In this document: in pieces, positions 10,436 through 20,775 of the stretch
How positions within the stretch are numbered: the stretch's first letter is position 1
How the letters are laid out: every line of letters begins with the position of its first letter
NCBI RefSeq assembly: GCF_030272615.1
Contig: NC_081406.1
Coordinates: 459,258,072 to 459,322,071, forward strand
Source: Cryptomeria japonica
Lineage: Eukaryota; Streptophyta; Pinopsida; Cupressales; Cupressaceae
Length of the DNA stretch: 64,000 nt
Direction of reading: 5' to 3'
Translations under genes and position numbers: made by a program
The notes under the pieces: model-generated
The model's database searches: none
What the model saw: the letters and a program-made list of their open reading frames with translations, nothing else
Told to the model about the DNA's origin: nothing

Positions 10436-10875
10436 TTCATTAGCATAGCAGACTCTCTCCTCCTCTCTTTTGTTACTTCTTCTATGTGTTATTCTCATTC
10501 TTCTATTTGTTGTCCTTAGTGTTGTCTACTTGAGGACGATGCAAAGCATTGAGATCTCTTTTGGTCTCTCTCATGTTGACTCAAAAGACACATGGGTTCC
10601 CTTCTTCTAGGTGACCTTCCTTGATTGGGGAATGAAGAACAATTATGCATACATACATATGATATACATGAATACTGACCCCGAGGAAAGCGAAGTCACC
10701 TCGTGCTTTGTGTTTTGTGTCTATTATCCTTGGGTTTATCTCACACTTGGGGGCTAAATCCTTGTGATAACGTGCTCCTTTCCCTTCTCATTCTTATATG
10801 TATCACTACCTTAAAGAAATCACCCCCGGTGAGGCGTGTGCGATCACTTTAACGTAGGGGGGCATACATCCCATT

Positions 10876-10989
10876 CATATCTTTTCAAGATACTTGAAAA
10901 TTTCTTGACAAATTTAGCTTTGCCTTGAAAATCATATCTTTTCAAGATACTTGAAAATTTCTTGACAAATTTAGCTTTGCCTTGAAAAT
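10876..10989 (+). repeat. 57-bp tandem duplication in E1
   Basis: Two head-to-tail, essentially identical copies of a 57-bp unit starting CATATCTTTTCAAGATACTT. The near-identity suggests a duplication more recent than most other changes in the element. Confidence 0.9.
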
Positions 10990-11208
10990 TTTTGATATCT
11001 TTCTTGCATGACTCATAGTGAGGGAACCTTACTACTGACAGTCATGGTTCTCCCTCATGATCTTCCCTTTTACTTTGTCAATCAAAGTCGTAAGATCCTT
11101 AGTCCACTGGGGGCTTGGTGTATCTTGCCTCCTTGACGTGGTGAAATTTTTTCAATGTTGTTTCCTTGTACTTTATCGGAAGTATTGGCATACGCTTATA
11201 CTCTCGCT

Positions 11209-11223
11209 AAAGTGGGGGCTAAA
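11209..11223 (+). promoter_or_regulatory. E1 polypurine tract
   Basis: AAAGTGGGGGCTAAA lies immediately before the 3' LTR start TGTAGCG, the place where plus-strand DNA synthesis is primed in LTR elements. Confidence 0.8.
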
Positions 11224-12503
11224 TGTAGCGTCCTAAAATTGCGACACTTGCAATTTCAACTGCATTTGGGTCTTCATGATGGCGATGCAACACGGAACCT
11301 GAATGGAGACCCCAAAACTTGTTCATGACACCAAAAACTGCATTTCTTGGCACCCTGGCCTGATCCTCCTTGCACCCCGCTGTCCCTGGAGGTGGGACCA
11401 TGGCGCCCAGCGCCCTGGTCCTTCAAGACTACGACGCCTAGTGCCCTGGTCCCCCAGGACCATGGCGCCCAGCGCCCTGGTCCCTGGCCCTATTTTTGGG
11501 CCCGGTCTCTTTTGGGTCTCGGCTCTTTATGTTTGCAAATTGGAAAATAACATTTCCTGGTCGGCCCAAGGTCAGAAAAATCAGTCTATCAGCCCTAATT
11601 GACAAATATATAAACTACATTTCCTCTCCCATTTTGGTAGATGAAAAAGAGGAGGACATATGTGTGCAAAGACATGGAAATGATATTCAAACATTCAAGC
11701 ATTCAAGCATTCAAGCATTCAAGCATTCCTTCAAGCAATTGAGCATTCTAAGTCTCCATTCAAGGCTAAGTGTTGCATTCAAGACAAGGATTCAACCATT
11801 GAAGAGGAGATCACTTACAACACACTACATACAACAACATTTACACCTTCGCATGTAAGAATACAAACATTCTTACAACAAGGTATCAGTACTTGTTTAC
11901 ATTACAAACATTTACATTTACAGCATTCTCATTTCTTGGTTAATTCCAAAACCGGGGTTTGACCTAAAGGCAAACCCCTCATCCCTAACCCCCTAATCAT
12001 CCTCTCTTTTTTGTGTGTAGGTTGCAGGTACGTGGCTATAATTGAAGATCTGGAATCCTTGTGCGGAGACGAACAGATCCACCTTCGTTTCGCGGATTTT
12101 TCGGAGGACCGTGTGCACGCCGGGCACCATCGTCCCGTCAACTTTCGCTCAAATTTGCAGAACAGCACCGTCTCGACATTTTACTGCTAATTCCAGGTCC
12201 GCAGCTTCATATCATAACCCTATCTCTATTTATAAGCGAATATTTCCCACTTTACATGCATTCCTAGCTTAATCTTTCTATCTACATTTCTTTACAAAAG
12301 AGGATATCCTTGATGTCTTAACCCTTGAAACTCATATAGAATTCAATCTTGCATTGCATGGGATTGGATCTTGTGGGTTTCAACCCCTCTTTTGAATGTA
12401 AAGTCCTTCCTAAGTGAAAACCATCAACCCTAGGGACTCTCCCTTCTCTCTCCTCGGAGTTGGGGAGGGGAGAACCACTAGGGTTCGATTTTTCCGCTTT
12501 ACA
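11224..12503 (+). repeat. E1 3' LTR
   Basis: Same length (1280 bp) and layout as the 5' LTR, ending GCTTTACA before the target duplication AGAAT at 12504-12508. Differences from the 5' LTR are concentrated in the GC-rich array and are mainly C/T and G/A, as expected from decay of methylated cytosines. Confidence 0.92.
12106..12135 (+). promoter_or_regulatory. Hairpin module, E1 3' LTR copy
   Basis: Identical in the paired arms to the 5' LTR copy at 5411-5440 (GGAC/GTCC and GTGC/GCAC), although nearby bases on both sides differ between the two LTRs. Confidence 0.7.
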
Positions 12504-12849
12504 AGAATAAAATAATAATAATATAACATAACATAATAACAATGAGAATATATTCCAAAAAAAATAAAAACAATGAAAATATATTAATAATAAAAACATA
12601 ATAAATTTTAATTATGGTACTTGAATTAGATATTATAGTACATAATTAGGTTCTGATTTGGGTTAGGGATATGGTTCAATTACAATTCGATTAAAGATTT
12701 GAGTATAATAAGGGATATAATTGTAGTTATGGCTAAGATAGGGTTTAATTAGAGTTATGATTATATTTAAATTAGGGTTAAATTAAATAGCTTTAAATTA
12801 GGGTTAGGTTGAGGGATTAATTATACTTATCATAAGAGAACTTCCATGA

Positions 12850-14230
12850 TTGTTTATTTTGTTAAATAGTAGGAAAGCATCATGGATTGCGATGCGAGGG
12901 AGGAGGTTAGAGTTGCATGGCTTTAGACATGGTTGTTTTGCACAGTTTCATGATAGATATTTGAACCAAAGCTTTCAAAATCCTATTCAATGGCCTTATG
13001 AGCATTCTTGGGAGGATCAACTAAAGGAAAGGCAATTGCCAATTTTGGGGAAACAACAATTTTTCTCGGACCATCCCCAAACATCTAAAATTTGTTGAGC
13101 TTTGCTAAAATCTTTTCTTGTCCTGAAGGATGTTTTAAGAAATTTCAAGATAAAATGGGGTGACCAAAAGAGAAGGTCATGCCAAAATCAGGGGAGAAGG
13201 TGTAGGTTGAAATGATCCCAAAAAAATGATTATAGTTCAAATAGGAAATGAAGCCTAGCAATATGTAGTCAAAATGCTTTGAGAAAGGGATTTCTTCATG
13301 AAATGGGCTAGAAAATGGATGAAGGGGGCTTCACTCAGTGAACTTGTGTTATATCACATATGTTCATGACATACTAAAGAATCCCCCTATCAAAAAAATT
13401 GCCCTAAAATCCTTTTTTTCCACCCCCTCCCAATACACAACCTGAATTAAAAGCCCTCTTATTGGCACAAAATATTACATTTTTCATAGCCCAAATTAAA
13501 AATCCCCCTATTTTCACCAATGGGCAATATATTGCACCTTCATTTTTGGGATATTAAACCCCCCAATATGAATGCACGTGATATGATATTGCCTTTTTAG
13601 TGAATCCCTCATGGAATGGATTATGTGCACTAGGGTGTGCAAGTAGTGTGGTGAACAATGGGGTAAGAATTTTATTCTAGAAACCCTTCCTAATGGTTAG
13701 TTGTGAAAGTTAGGGAGAAGTTGTGGATCCTAAACAATGACCCTTTTTTATGGGTGGGGTGAGCTTTTTTATTAGAGACTAGTACCCAAATTTTGACCCA
13801 ACCAAAGCCACTGTTTATGAAATCCCTATTTGGGTTCATCTTTATAATTTATCGCAAGAATATTAGGATATGGAAGCATTGTAAATCATTGATAATAGAA
13901 TTGGTAAATTCTTAAAGGTAAATGAATCTTTGAAAAATCAGGATTGTAGGATGTATGCTTGGATCTATATTCTTTGGAGACCTCATCCTCCCTCACCTAA
14001 GGATATAGAGATTGGGACAAAAAAGACCTTTGGTGGCAACATATAGAAGTAGAAGAGATTGTTGAGAATTGCAAAGCGTGTAAATATTTATGGCACCCAA
14101 CAAAGGATTGTGTGGTTTTTAAAAAAGGAAAAGGTTAGGAGGATGACCTTCTTCGCAGCAAGTTAGCCAATGTTGATTAGGTAATGGTAGTTAGAGTGTT
14201 TGACATTTATCAACCATGAGATGAGGAAGG
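12850..14230 (+). pseudogene. LINE ORF1 remnant (nucleic-acid-binding, zinc knuckle)
   Basis: The recognisable part, about 13780-14120, reads in several frames as TVYEIPIWVxLYNLSQEY, then MEALKSL, then IELVNS, which fits the N-terminal domain (DUF4283 type) of ORF1 in plant L1-type LINEs. A CCHC knuckle follows near 14070-14110: CKACKYLWHPTKDC, with spacing C-x2-C-x4-H-x4-C. The 82-residue open frame at 12850-13098 upstream is not recognised and is included only because it lies in the expected 5' part. The frame is shattered by stops and shifts. Acidic, Glu-rich sequence continues to the endonuclease. Confidence 0.55.
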
Positions 14231-15038
14231 AGAGCCCCCTTTAAGCAAAGAGAATTGCCATCTAGTGTCTCTGGAGGAAGAGGTCCATGGTTTCCACCCT
14301 ATTGAAAAATTGGAGAAAGAGTTAAAGGATATATTGAAAGAGAGCATAGGTTTTGGTATCCTAATTCATTCAAAAGTGGCTCATCAAGATGGCTTGTCAA
14401 ACACCAATTAGTATAGTATGAAAAAAGTGAAGAAATATCAAGAGAAGGAAACCATGGGAATAGAGATTAGTTAGAGTATAGAGATTGATACAACACAAAT
14501 TTCAAAGGCTTAGGGGGTGGAAAACTTGGGGTTGGTAGAGGAGGAATATCTCAGTCAACATTCATCTTAGTGAGGGAAGGATTTGCTTGAAAGTTGAGAC
14601 AGTGGATCCAACTTTGGAAAAGTTGGATGTCTTAGAGTTGGAAAAATTCTCACTCATGGTGATGAAGGAGGGGGAAATTTTAGTTAGCTGAGGGGGATAT
14701 TGGTCTTGATATTCTTATCACAGATATTCAAATTTCCGTAGAGAAAATTTCCCAATCTAGGGGATGCACAAAGTTATCATTCCCTAAGCGAAAGGGATAG
14801 ATGTATTTTAGATCTTTTTCTTTCAAAAGAAGAGGATGTTTTAGGGCTTAAGGATGAGGAAGGCATTTTGAAAAAAAGAATCATAAATTAGACTTACTCT
14901 AGAACCAACAAGGTAAATGTAGGCAAGAAAAAGGAAAGGGGCCCAAAGTGGTTAAGGTGAAGTTGGAAATTGTAGATAGTGCCAAAGGATAGAGAAAACT
15001 AATATTTGGGAAGGGATTATCTTCCTTCTTAGGTAGCT

Positions 15039-15813
15039 ATGATAACCTTATCTTGGAATGTTATTGGCTATAATGTCTTTAACAAGAGGTGTCTAATCAA
15101 GTGTTATTTTGATCAAACAAGACTAAATGTTGTTATGATTCTAAAATGTATCTTAACTCTCTAGAGGTGAATAAATTTGTTAAAAGTTTAAAATTTTGGT
15201 AGGGGTGCTTTAGTAAGACAAAATGGGCTTTGGGGGGCCTTGGGTTTTTGTGGATCTAATCACTATTAGGGTCAAGATGGTTGAGCAATGTAAGAACTAA
15301 TAGATGATCAAGATGGTTTCAAAGGACTTCATTGGGGGATTTATTTGCCTCAATGTGTATGGTCCAACTATTTTGATAAAAAAAAGAGATTTGTGGCAGA
15401 ATATAACGAATACTATTCAATATCATGGAAATTCAATTTTGAGCTTTGGAAGGGATTTCGATGCAACTCTTGAGGTTGTAGATAAGAGAGAAGGCAAGGT
15501 ATGTTTTGGGAAAATCCAAACAGATTTTCAGAATTTTGTTGCTAGTAGTGGTTTTCTAGAGGTCAAATATAATTTTGTTACTAATTGTGGTTTACTAAAA
15601 GTCAAATATAACAAGGGTGATTTTACATGGAGTAATAGGAGGAAAGGCTTCTTGAATATTGTTGAAAAGTTTGATTGTTTATTTCTTCCAAGGAAGTCGG
15701 CTGATCTTCCTATCATTTTTGAGGTAATGATCCTTCCCTACTTGGGTTTAGATCATTATCCAATCTCCCTCTTCCTTCAGAGAAAATACAATCTCATTAA
15801 GGTTCCCTTCTAA
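15039..15813 (+). pseudogene. LINE apurinic-type endonuclease domain, broken
   Basis: Starts with MITLSWNVIGYNVFNKRCLI, matching the conserved ISWNVRGLN start of plant L1 endonucleases. After several stops, a 169-residue open stretch (15304-15813) carries FICLNVYGP, then ILSFGRDFDATL (normally GGDFNA), GDFTWSNRRKG and LGLDHYPISL (normally SDHxPI). These are the catalytic blocks of the exonuclease-endonuclease-phosphatase fold in order. The endonuclease would nick target DNA for primed reverse transcription. The FGRDFDAT block has lost the usual Asn, so this copy is inactive as well as truncated. Confidence 0.8.
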
Positions 15814-15815
15814 AT

Positions 15816-16651
15816 TTGAGAATACGTGGCTTTGAGCTAATAGGTACAAAGACAAGATAAAACAGTAGTGGTTGAACACCCCTGTTCAAGAAGGTAATTA
15901 ACCTTTTATCTTTTTCAAAAGACTTCAATACATTACATCATTTTTGAAATAATGTATTCGATCTCATTTCAAAGATACCCTTGTTGAGAAACTTTGTCTT
16001 GATAAAAAAATTGAAAAATTGGAAAACAAATTTATACATAAAGGTATCAAAGAAGTGGATTTTGTTGAAGAAAAAAAGTTAAATTCTCAATATTTAGAGG
16101 TTTTTGCTAGGGAGGAGATTTTTTGGAGATAGAAGTTGAGAGAGCATTCGTTGAAAGAAGGTGACCAAAACACAAATTCTTTTCATAACTAAGTGAAAGC
16201 AAGAAGGTCATGTAATATTATTCACACCGCTAAGAATATTGAAGGAGATTGGTTGGTTAATACTGAAGATGTCAATAATGAGGTGGTGAGTTTCTTTAAA
16301 AATATTTTATCTACAAATGGAATTATAGAGTTAAGGGATTTTGGGGATATTTTGGAAGTTATCCTTTACTTGGATCCTGAAGAAAAAAATTCTATGCTCC
16401 AAGCCTCAATAGTTTGGAGAAAGTCAAGCGGACCCTTTTTTCTATGGATGGGGATAAAGCCCTTGGTTTAGATGGCTTTTTGTCTTTGTTTTCCCTAAAT
16501 TTTGGGATCTTTTGAAGGAGATTTTTTTGGGGGGGGGTTTGAAGAGACTAGAGCATTAGTTTTATGTTGAAGGATTTCGATAATACTATGATCACCATTA
16601 TTTAAAAGAAGGAGAATTTATCATCATTTGATGATGTCATGTTGATCTCAC
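15816..16651 (+). pseudogene. LINE reverse transcriptase N-terminal part, truncated
   Basis: Continues the LINE with the connector after the endonuclease (REHSLKEGDQNTNSFHN, normally WxxxGDxNTxFFH, near 16140-16190). The frame at 16193-16471 follows, then the start of the reverse transcriptase: GDKALGLDGF (normally DKAPGPDGF) near 16451, and MITII-KKENLSSFDDVMLIS near 16590-16650 (normally IPKKxxxxxxDDYRPIS). The sequence stops there at a TATG-type microsatellite, so the catalytic palm is absent. Many stops are present. Confidence 0.75.
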
Positions 16652-16875
16652 CATGTATGTATGTATGTATACATATATACATATATACATATATATGTAT
16701 ATATATACACATACAAGCATATATATAGATACATACATATATACATACATGCATATACATATACATGTACATGTACATGTACATATAGACATATACATAT
16801 ACATATACATATACATGTGCAGGTACATATAGGCATATACATGTACATGTGCATGTACATATAGACATATACATG

Positions 16876-16912
<37 letters not shown>
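16652..16912. repeat. TATG/ATATAC compound microsatellite
   Basis: About 260 bases of TATG, TACA and hexamer ATACAT-type repeats with ACATGT interruptions. E2 inserted at CATAT inside this array: the duplication is at 16908-16912 and 26719-26723, and remnants of the same array continue at 26719-26742. Confidence 0.95.
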
Positions 16913-18162
16913 TGTAGATCAGAAAATTGGCAATCATCAAAACAATAGCAATTAGGACAACCACAAAACCTAAAGCTGCTATGAAAGCAATCCCAATCCA
17001 ATCAATGAAGACATAAAGACAAGATATTCAAATCAAATGAAATCAGAGCAAACTGACACAAATATCTCCTTCAAGTGGCTCCATTGTTCTTCTGTCACCT
17101 TCAACTTTGATGTGGATCTCACCTACAAGTTCAAAATGCAAGTGGAAAGCAAGTTGTTGAGACATGAAATTCGCAGTATAAGGTTACTCAAAAATGTGAT
17201 TGATTGATTTCTTCATTGAAGAAAATCATCCAATTTATAGACAAATTGGAGAGAGGACAAGATTAGCATGAAGAGATTTGAAAGGAAATTCAAATAAAAA
17301 ATGGCCAAATTATGACAAATGTATGACAATTTCTATGCAAGGCGTATGACAAATTATGCACAAATTATGACAAGTTGCTATGCAAGATGTATGACAAATT
17401 ATGACAAGATTAAAATGCCATTCCCATGAAATTAGGGGAAATATTAGAAAAATTAAAGAAAATAGGAGAAATAGAAATTAGGAGTTAGGAGAAATTAGCA
17501 AATTAGAAAATTGAGGAAAAAGATGGAATAGAAATTAGGTGAATTAATTAATAGGTTTTCATCCATTAATTAATTCATGAAAGAGACCTAGGATTAAATA
17601 AATAGATTTATTTAACCCACAAAGAAGAAGAAAAGGATTAAATGAACAAATCATAAAACCCTGGAAATGAGAGGACAAGGAATTAGGTCAAGACAACAAG
17701 AAATTAATGTAGGTTCGATCATGATTCTAATTGACAAAGGACCAATGTTGATAAATGATTGAGATTGGTTGACAAAAATCAATGACAAATTGACCAAGAT
17801 TGACAAGGAGATCAAATTGATAGGCACCAATTGACGAGGAACAATGAATAATCGATCCAAATTGACATGATTGAAAAGGACAAGGATCGATGATGAATTG
17901 ATTGCAAAACGATGAGATTGACAAGTTGATCAGAGATTGACAAGATTGACCAAAATCATGACTGAAGATTGCTATCAACAGGACCTAATTCGAAAGTGAG
18001 AAGAATGAGGAATGCAGAAGAAGGACTTGATGCTTGCAAATGATAAAGACCAAGAGCGCAACATAGAAGAAATGTTAATGCGACGCAAGAACCCTAAAAT
18101 AAGGCAATGCGCAAATGTTAAAGTATGACTCCACAAGCGTTGACCATTTTTAGATGTCTACA
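16913..18162 (-). repeat. E2 3' LTR
   Basis: 1250 bp; on the minus strand it starts TGTAGACATCTAAAAATGG and ends TTTTCTGATCTACA. It contains many AATTATGACAA and GATTGACAAG motifs in loose tandem. A TATA-like CTATAAATTGG lies on the minus strand near 17232-17243. Confidence 0.88.
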
Positions 18163-18176
18163 TTTTGCCACTCTTT
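18163..18176 (-). promoter_or_regulatory. E2 polypurine tract
   Basis: On the minus strand AAAGAGTGGCAAAA runs directly into the LTR start TGTAGACATC. The tract upstream of the LTR start at 30907 (AAAAGAGGGGCAAAA) is very similar. Confidence 0.7.
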
Positions 18177-20775
18177 GAGACTATGCGATTCTAAGCATTG
18201 CTTCAAAGAACAATAATGAAAATGCCCCATACAATAACAATAATATATGCATGCTGCCTCGAGGAATTGGCTTGAAAAATCCAGAAAAGAGGCCAAGTGA
18301 TTGATAAGAATGACAAAAGACAATAGGTTAGAACAGATAAAAAATTGAAGGTCGGATGCACAAAGAACAAGCCTTGGAAGGCGCAAAAGACCACAACCAT
18401 CATAAGATGGAGAGCATGCACATCCATCTAGGTACTAACAAAGATCTATATAAGAGACAAGGAGAAGGAAAAGACTTCATTTGCACTGGCCAAAGTGGAG
18501 GAGTTGTTGCTCAGGAAAAAGGATCCTTGCAAAGAGATGGCGAACATTCCAATGGCAGATCACCTTGGGGAACATGTACACACCTATAAACGACCAGATG
18601 ATGTGGGAGAAGCGATATGTAGCTCAAAAACCCATATGTTCAATTTCATGAATTTTGCTTGATTGCGGGACATTGCGGTGCCCACAGGGGAGAAAAAGAT
18701 GCAAATCTGCGCCTGTGTAAGGTACACAGGTGCAACTTGATGCTGCATAAGCGCAAGACAGTGTGCACAAGCACAATTGTGCACTTATGACCGAACTAGA
18801 CTGATCGGATTGCCAAGATTGATGGAAGAAATGTTAGTAAGAAGAAATTAGACAGAGGACAATTAGAGATGAAGAAAAACTTGCTTTCACAAATGCACAT
18901 AAGTAGGTGAGAACCTTTATTTATTGTAGCATAGCAGATGCAGAGCATCGTGGCATTTAAGGCCAGAGTTGGAACGCAACCCTTTTTGCAAAAAGACAAA
19001 CACATTGCACACAAGGAATGAGGGAAGCATCCTAGGGTGCATACATCAAGGGTCAAGGTCTGTGCGGCGTTCACAAAGCGAACGTACTTATTACAGACAC
19101 CCAATGATATAGTTGCCCCAGTTTGTGACAAACATTCCACAAACAACAAACACAACAAAAAAAGGAAAGGGACCATGAACCATCCCGGTCACTCTAAATG
19201 ACTCAGTGACATCATCGAGCAACATAGGAACATGATCTAAGCCAAAGATAAATCAGTAAAAAGATAAGATGCACAAATTCAACCAAGTCAAACAAACAGT
19301 CTGATCGTCATTGTCAAAAGTGGAAAAGAAGAATGATCATGCTGTCTGGTTTCAGGGAATGCAGTACCCCGTCGAAGATAGGACATAGTCTGGTTTCGAG
19401 TATACCACACCCTGTATAAGACCCATGATAATGTTGACAAGGACCAATGGTAATGTTGATGCTATTTGAATTGATGTGACAACTGTGATCAGGTTGAATG
19501 CTTGCTTGGTCAAACAGTTCATCTGTTAATGCGTGATTTCAGTAAAGCATAATGTTTGATGGATTGTTGTTGGATGTATGCTCAGCGATCTGTCTATGCA
19601 CAAAGGGGACCATTTACTGACAAAATGCAAAATGCCAAAGAAACTGTTTTTGGATTTTGATGTTTTTCACTTTGTAGGAATTTTGAGTTTTTTTACAATT
19701 TTTTTGTTCGTTTTTCAGGACTTTATTTGACTTTTTAGGGATTTTTTCAGGACATTATTTGATTTTTAGGGATTTTTTCAGGACATTATATGATTTTTAG
19801 GGATTTTTTCAGGACATTATTTGATTTTTAGGGATTTTTTATGATTTTGCCCCTAGTGTCTAGCAAGGCAAGGAATGTGACAGGTGAATAAATAGGCTTG
19901 CCAAAATGATGGTGGATAGAGGGAAGACAAAGGCCTTTTATTATGGAGACAATGGGACAAGAGATTGGATATGGCAATGTAAAGTAGTGACATGGCATGA
20001 GGGATATGTCGAGGTTTTGAAAAACATGTTTTGCATTTCACGTCCTTATGTCAGATCAAGATCAAGGGACAGAAAGAGTGTATGGATAGTGATAAGATAT
20101 AGATAGGATAAGCAAGACTAGGAATGGATAAGGGACATGGACTGAAGGTCGGGGTAGGCTAAGGGATAGTGGTAGAAAGTTGCAATAAGCCAGGGAATAT
20201 GGATGAAAGGTTGTAATAAGCAAAAGGATAAAGACCAAAAGCTATGATAGACTAAAAGCTAAAAGTTGCAAACAAGATGCATGATGCTCATGACGATCCT
20301 TAGCCTTGTCAAGATCAAAGGTGGAAAGAGGAAATGAACATGATGGACAATAGGATAATGGAGGTTAATGACAGGGGTTCGATAGGATAATGGAACAATG
20401 AAGGACAAAAGGATATGATAGGATAAAACCTATCCCCAAGTATGGTATGCAAGAAGTTCATAGATTACGCATGATGCCTGTTTGCCAGGTTTTCATCACA
20501 GTACTTGCCCAAAGCGCCTGTTTGCCAGGTTTTCAGTAGAGGGCGAATTATTTTTCTTTACTTTTTTCTTTTCAATTTTTCACTTTTTTTAATTTTTTTG
20601 TATTTTGACTTTTTCAATAGAAGATGGACACATGATAGGGGATGGAAGAAGGACTCAAGCATCTTTTTTTTTAGATAGTAGCCTTGATAAAAAATGGACC
20701 ATGACCTTTAAAAGTATGCTCAAAGACGTTGGTAGGATAAGGACATGGAAAATAAGATGTAACTAAGGCAAGGAT
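18177..20775 (-). other. E2 3' untranslated stretch
   Basis: About 2.6 kb between the last protein-like segment and the polypurine tract. It holds purine-rich loose repeats (GGATAAGG, GATAGGATAA) and the 31-bp tandem array at 19716-19840. I see no coding region, and short open frames on the plus strand here have no recognisable pattern. Confidence 0.55.
19716..19840. repeat. 31-32 bp tandem repeat, four copies
   Basis: Four consecutive units starting CAGGAC and continuing TTATTTGATTTTTAGGG plus a T-run. The first unit has two extra bases and diverged sequence; the last three are nearly identical. Confidence 0.9.

Larger units (their letters stand above)
10436..11223 (+). other. E1 3' untranslated region
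   Basis: Non-coding. It contains CTTGAGGACGATGCAAAGC near 10530, a tandem 57-bp duplication at 10876-10989, and two copies of GGGGGCTAAA: one internal near 10750 and one at the true polypurine tract. An ACTGGGGGCTTGG near 11105 is a third G-run. The internal copies may be former or secondary plus-strand priming sites. Confidence 0.7.
4529..12503 (+). mobile_element. E1: complete Ty3/gypsy-type gag-protease-only LTR element
   Basis: A 7975-bp element bounded by TG...CA and flanked by the 5-bp target duplication AGAAT (4524-4528 and 12504-12508). The two LTRs are both 1280 bp and differ at roughly 45 positions by eye (about 3.5%), mostly transitions. A primer-binding site follows the 5' LTR, then a ~1.2 kb leader with two hairpin modules, a gag reading frame, a protease-like region and a proline/basic/acidic tail. 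About 790 bp of non-coding DNA leads to a polypurine tract. No reverse transcriptase, RNase H or integrase motif is present in any frame between 5809 and 11223. It therefore resembles the gag-only plant elements called TR-GAG, here with a protease-like segment. Confidence 0.9.

Noticed and set aside
12600-12830. TTAGGGTTA-like motifs suggesting interstitial telomere repeats
   Set aside because: Motifs are irregular (TTAGGGTTA, TTAGGGATA, TTAGAGTTA) with variable spacing and no array of the plant TTTAGGG unit.
18356-20106. Possible host genes on either strand between 18.3 and 20.1 kb
   Set aside because: Lies inside the E2 element; the short frames show no start context, motif or codon pattern.
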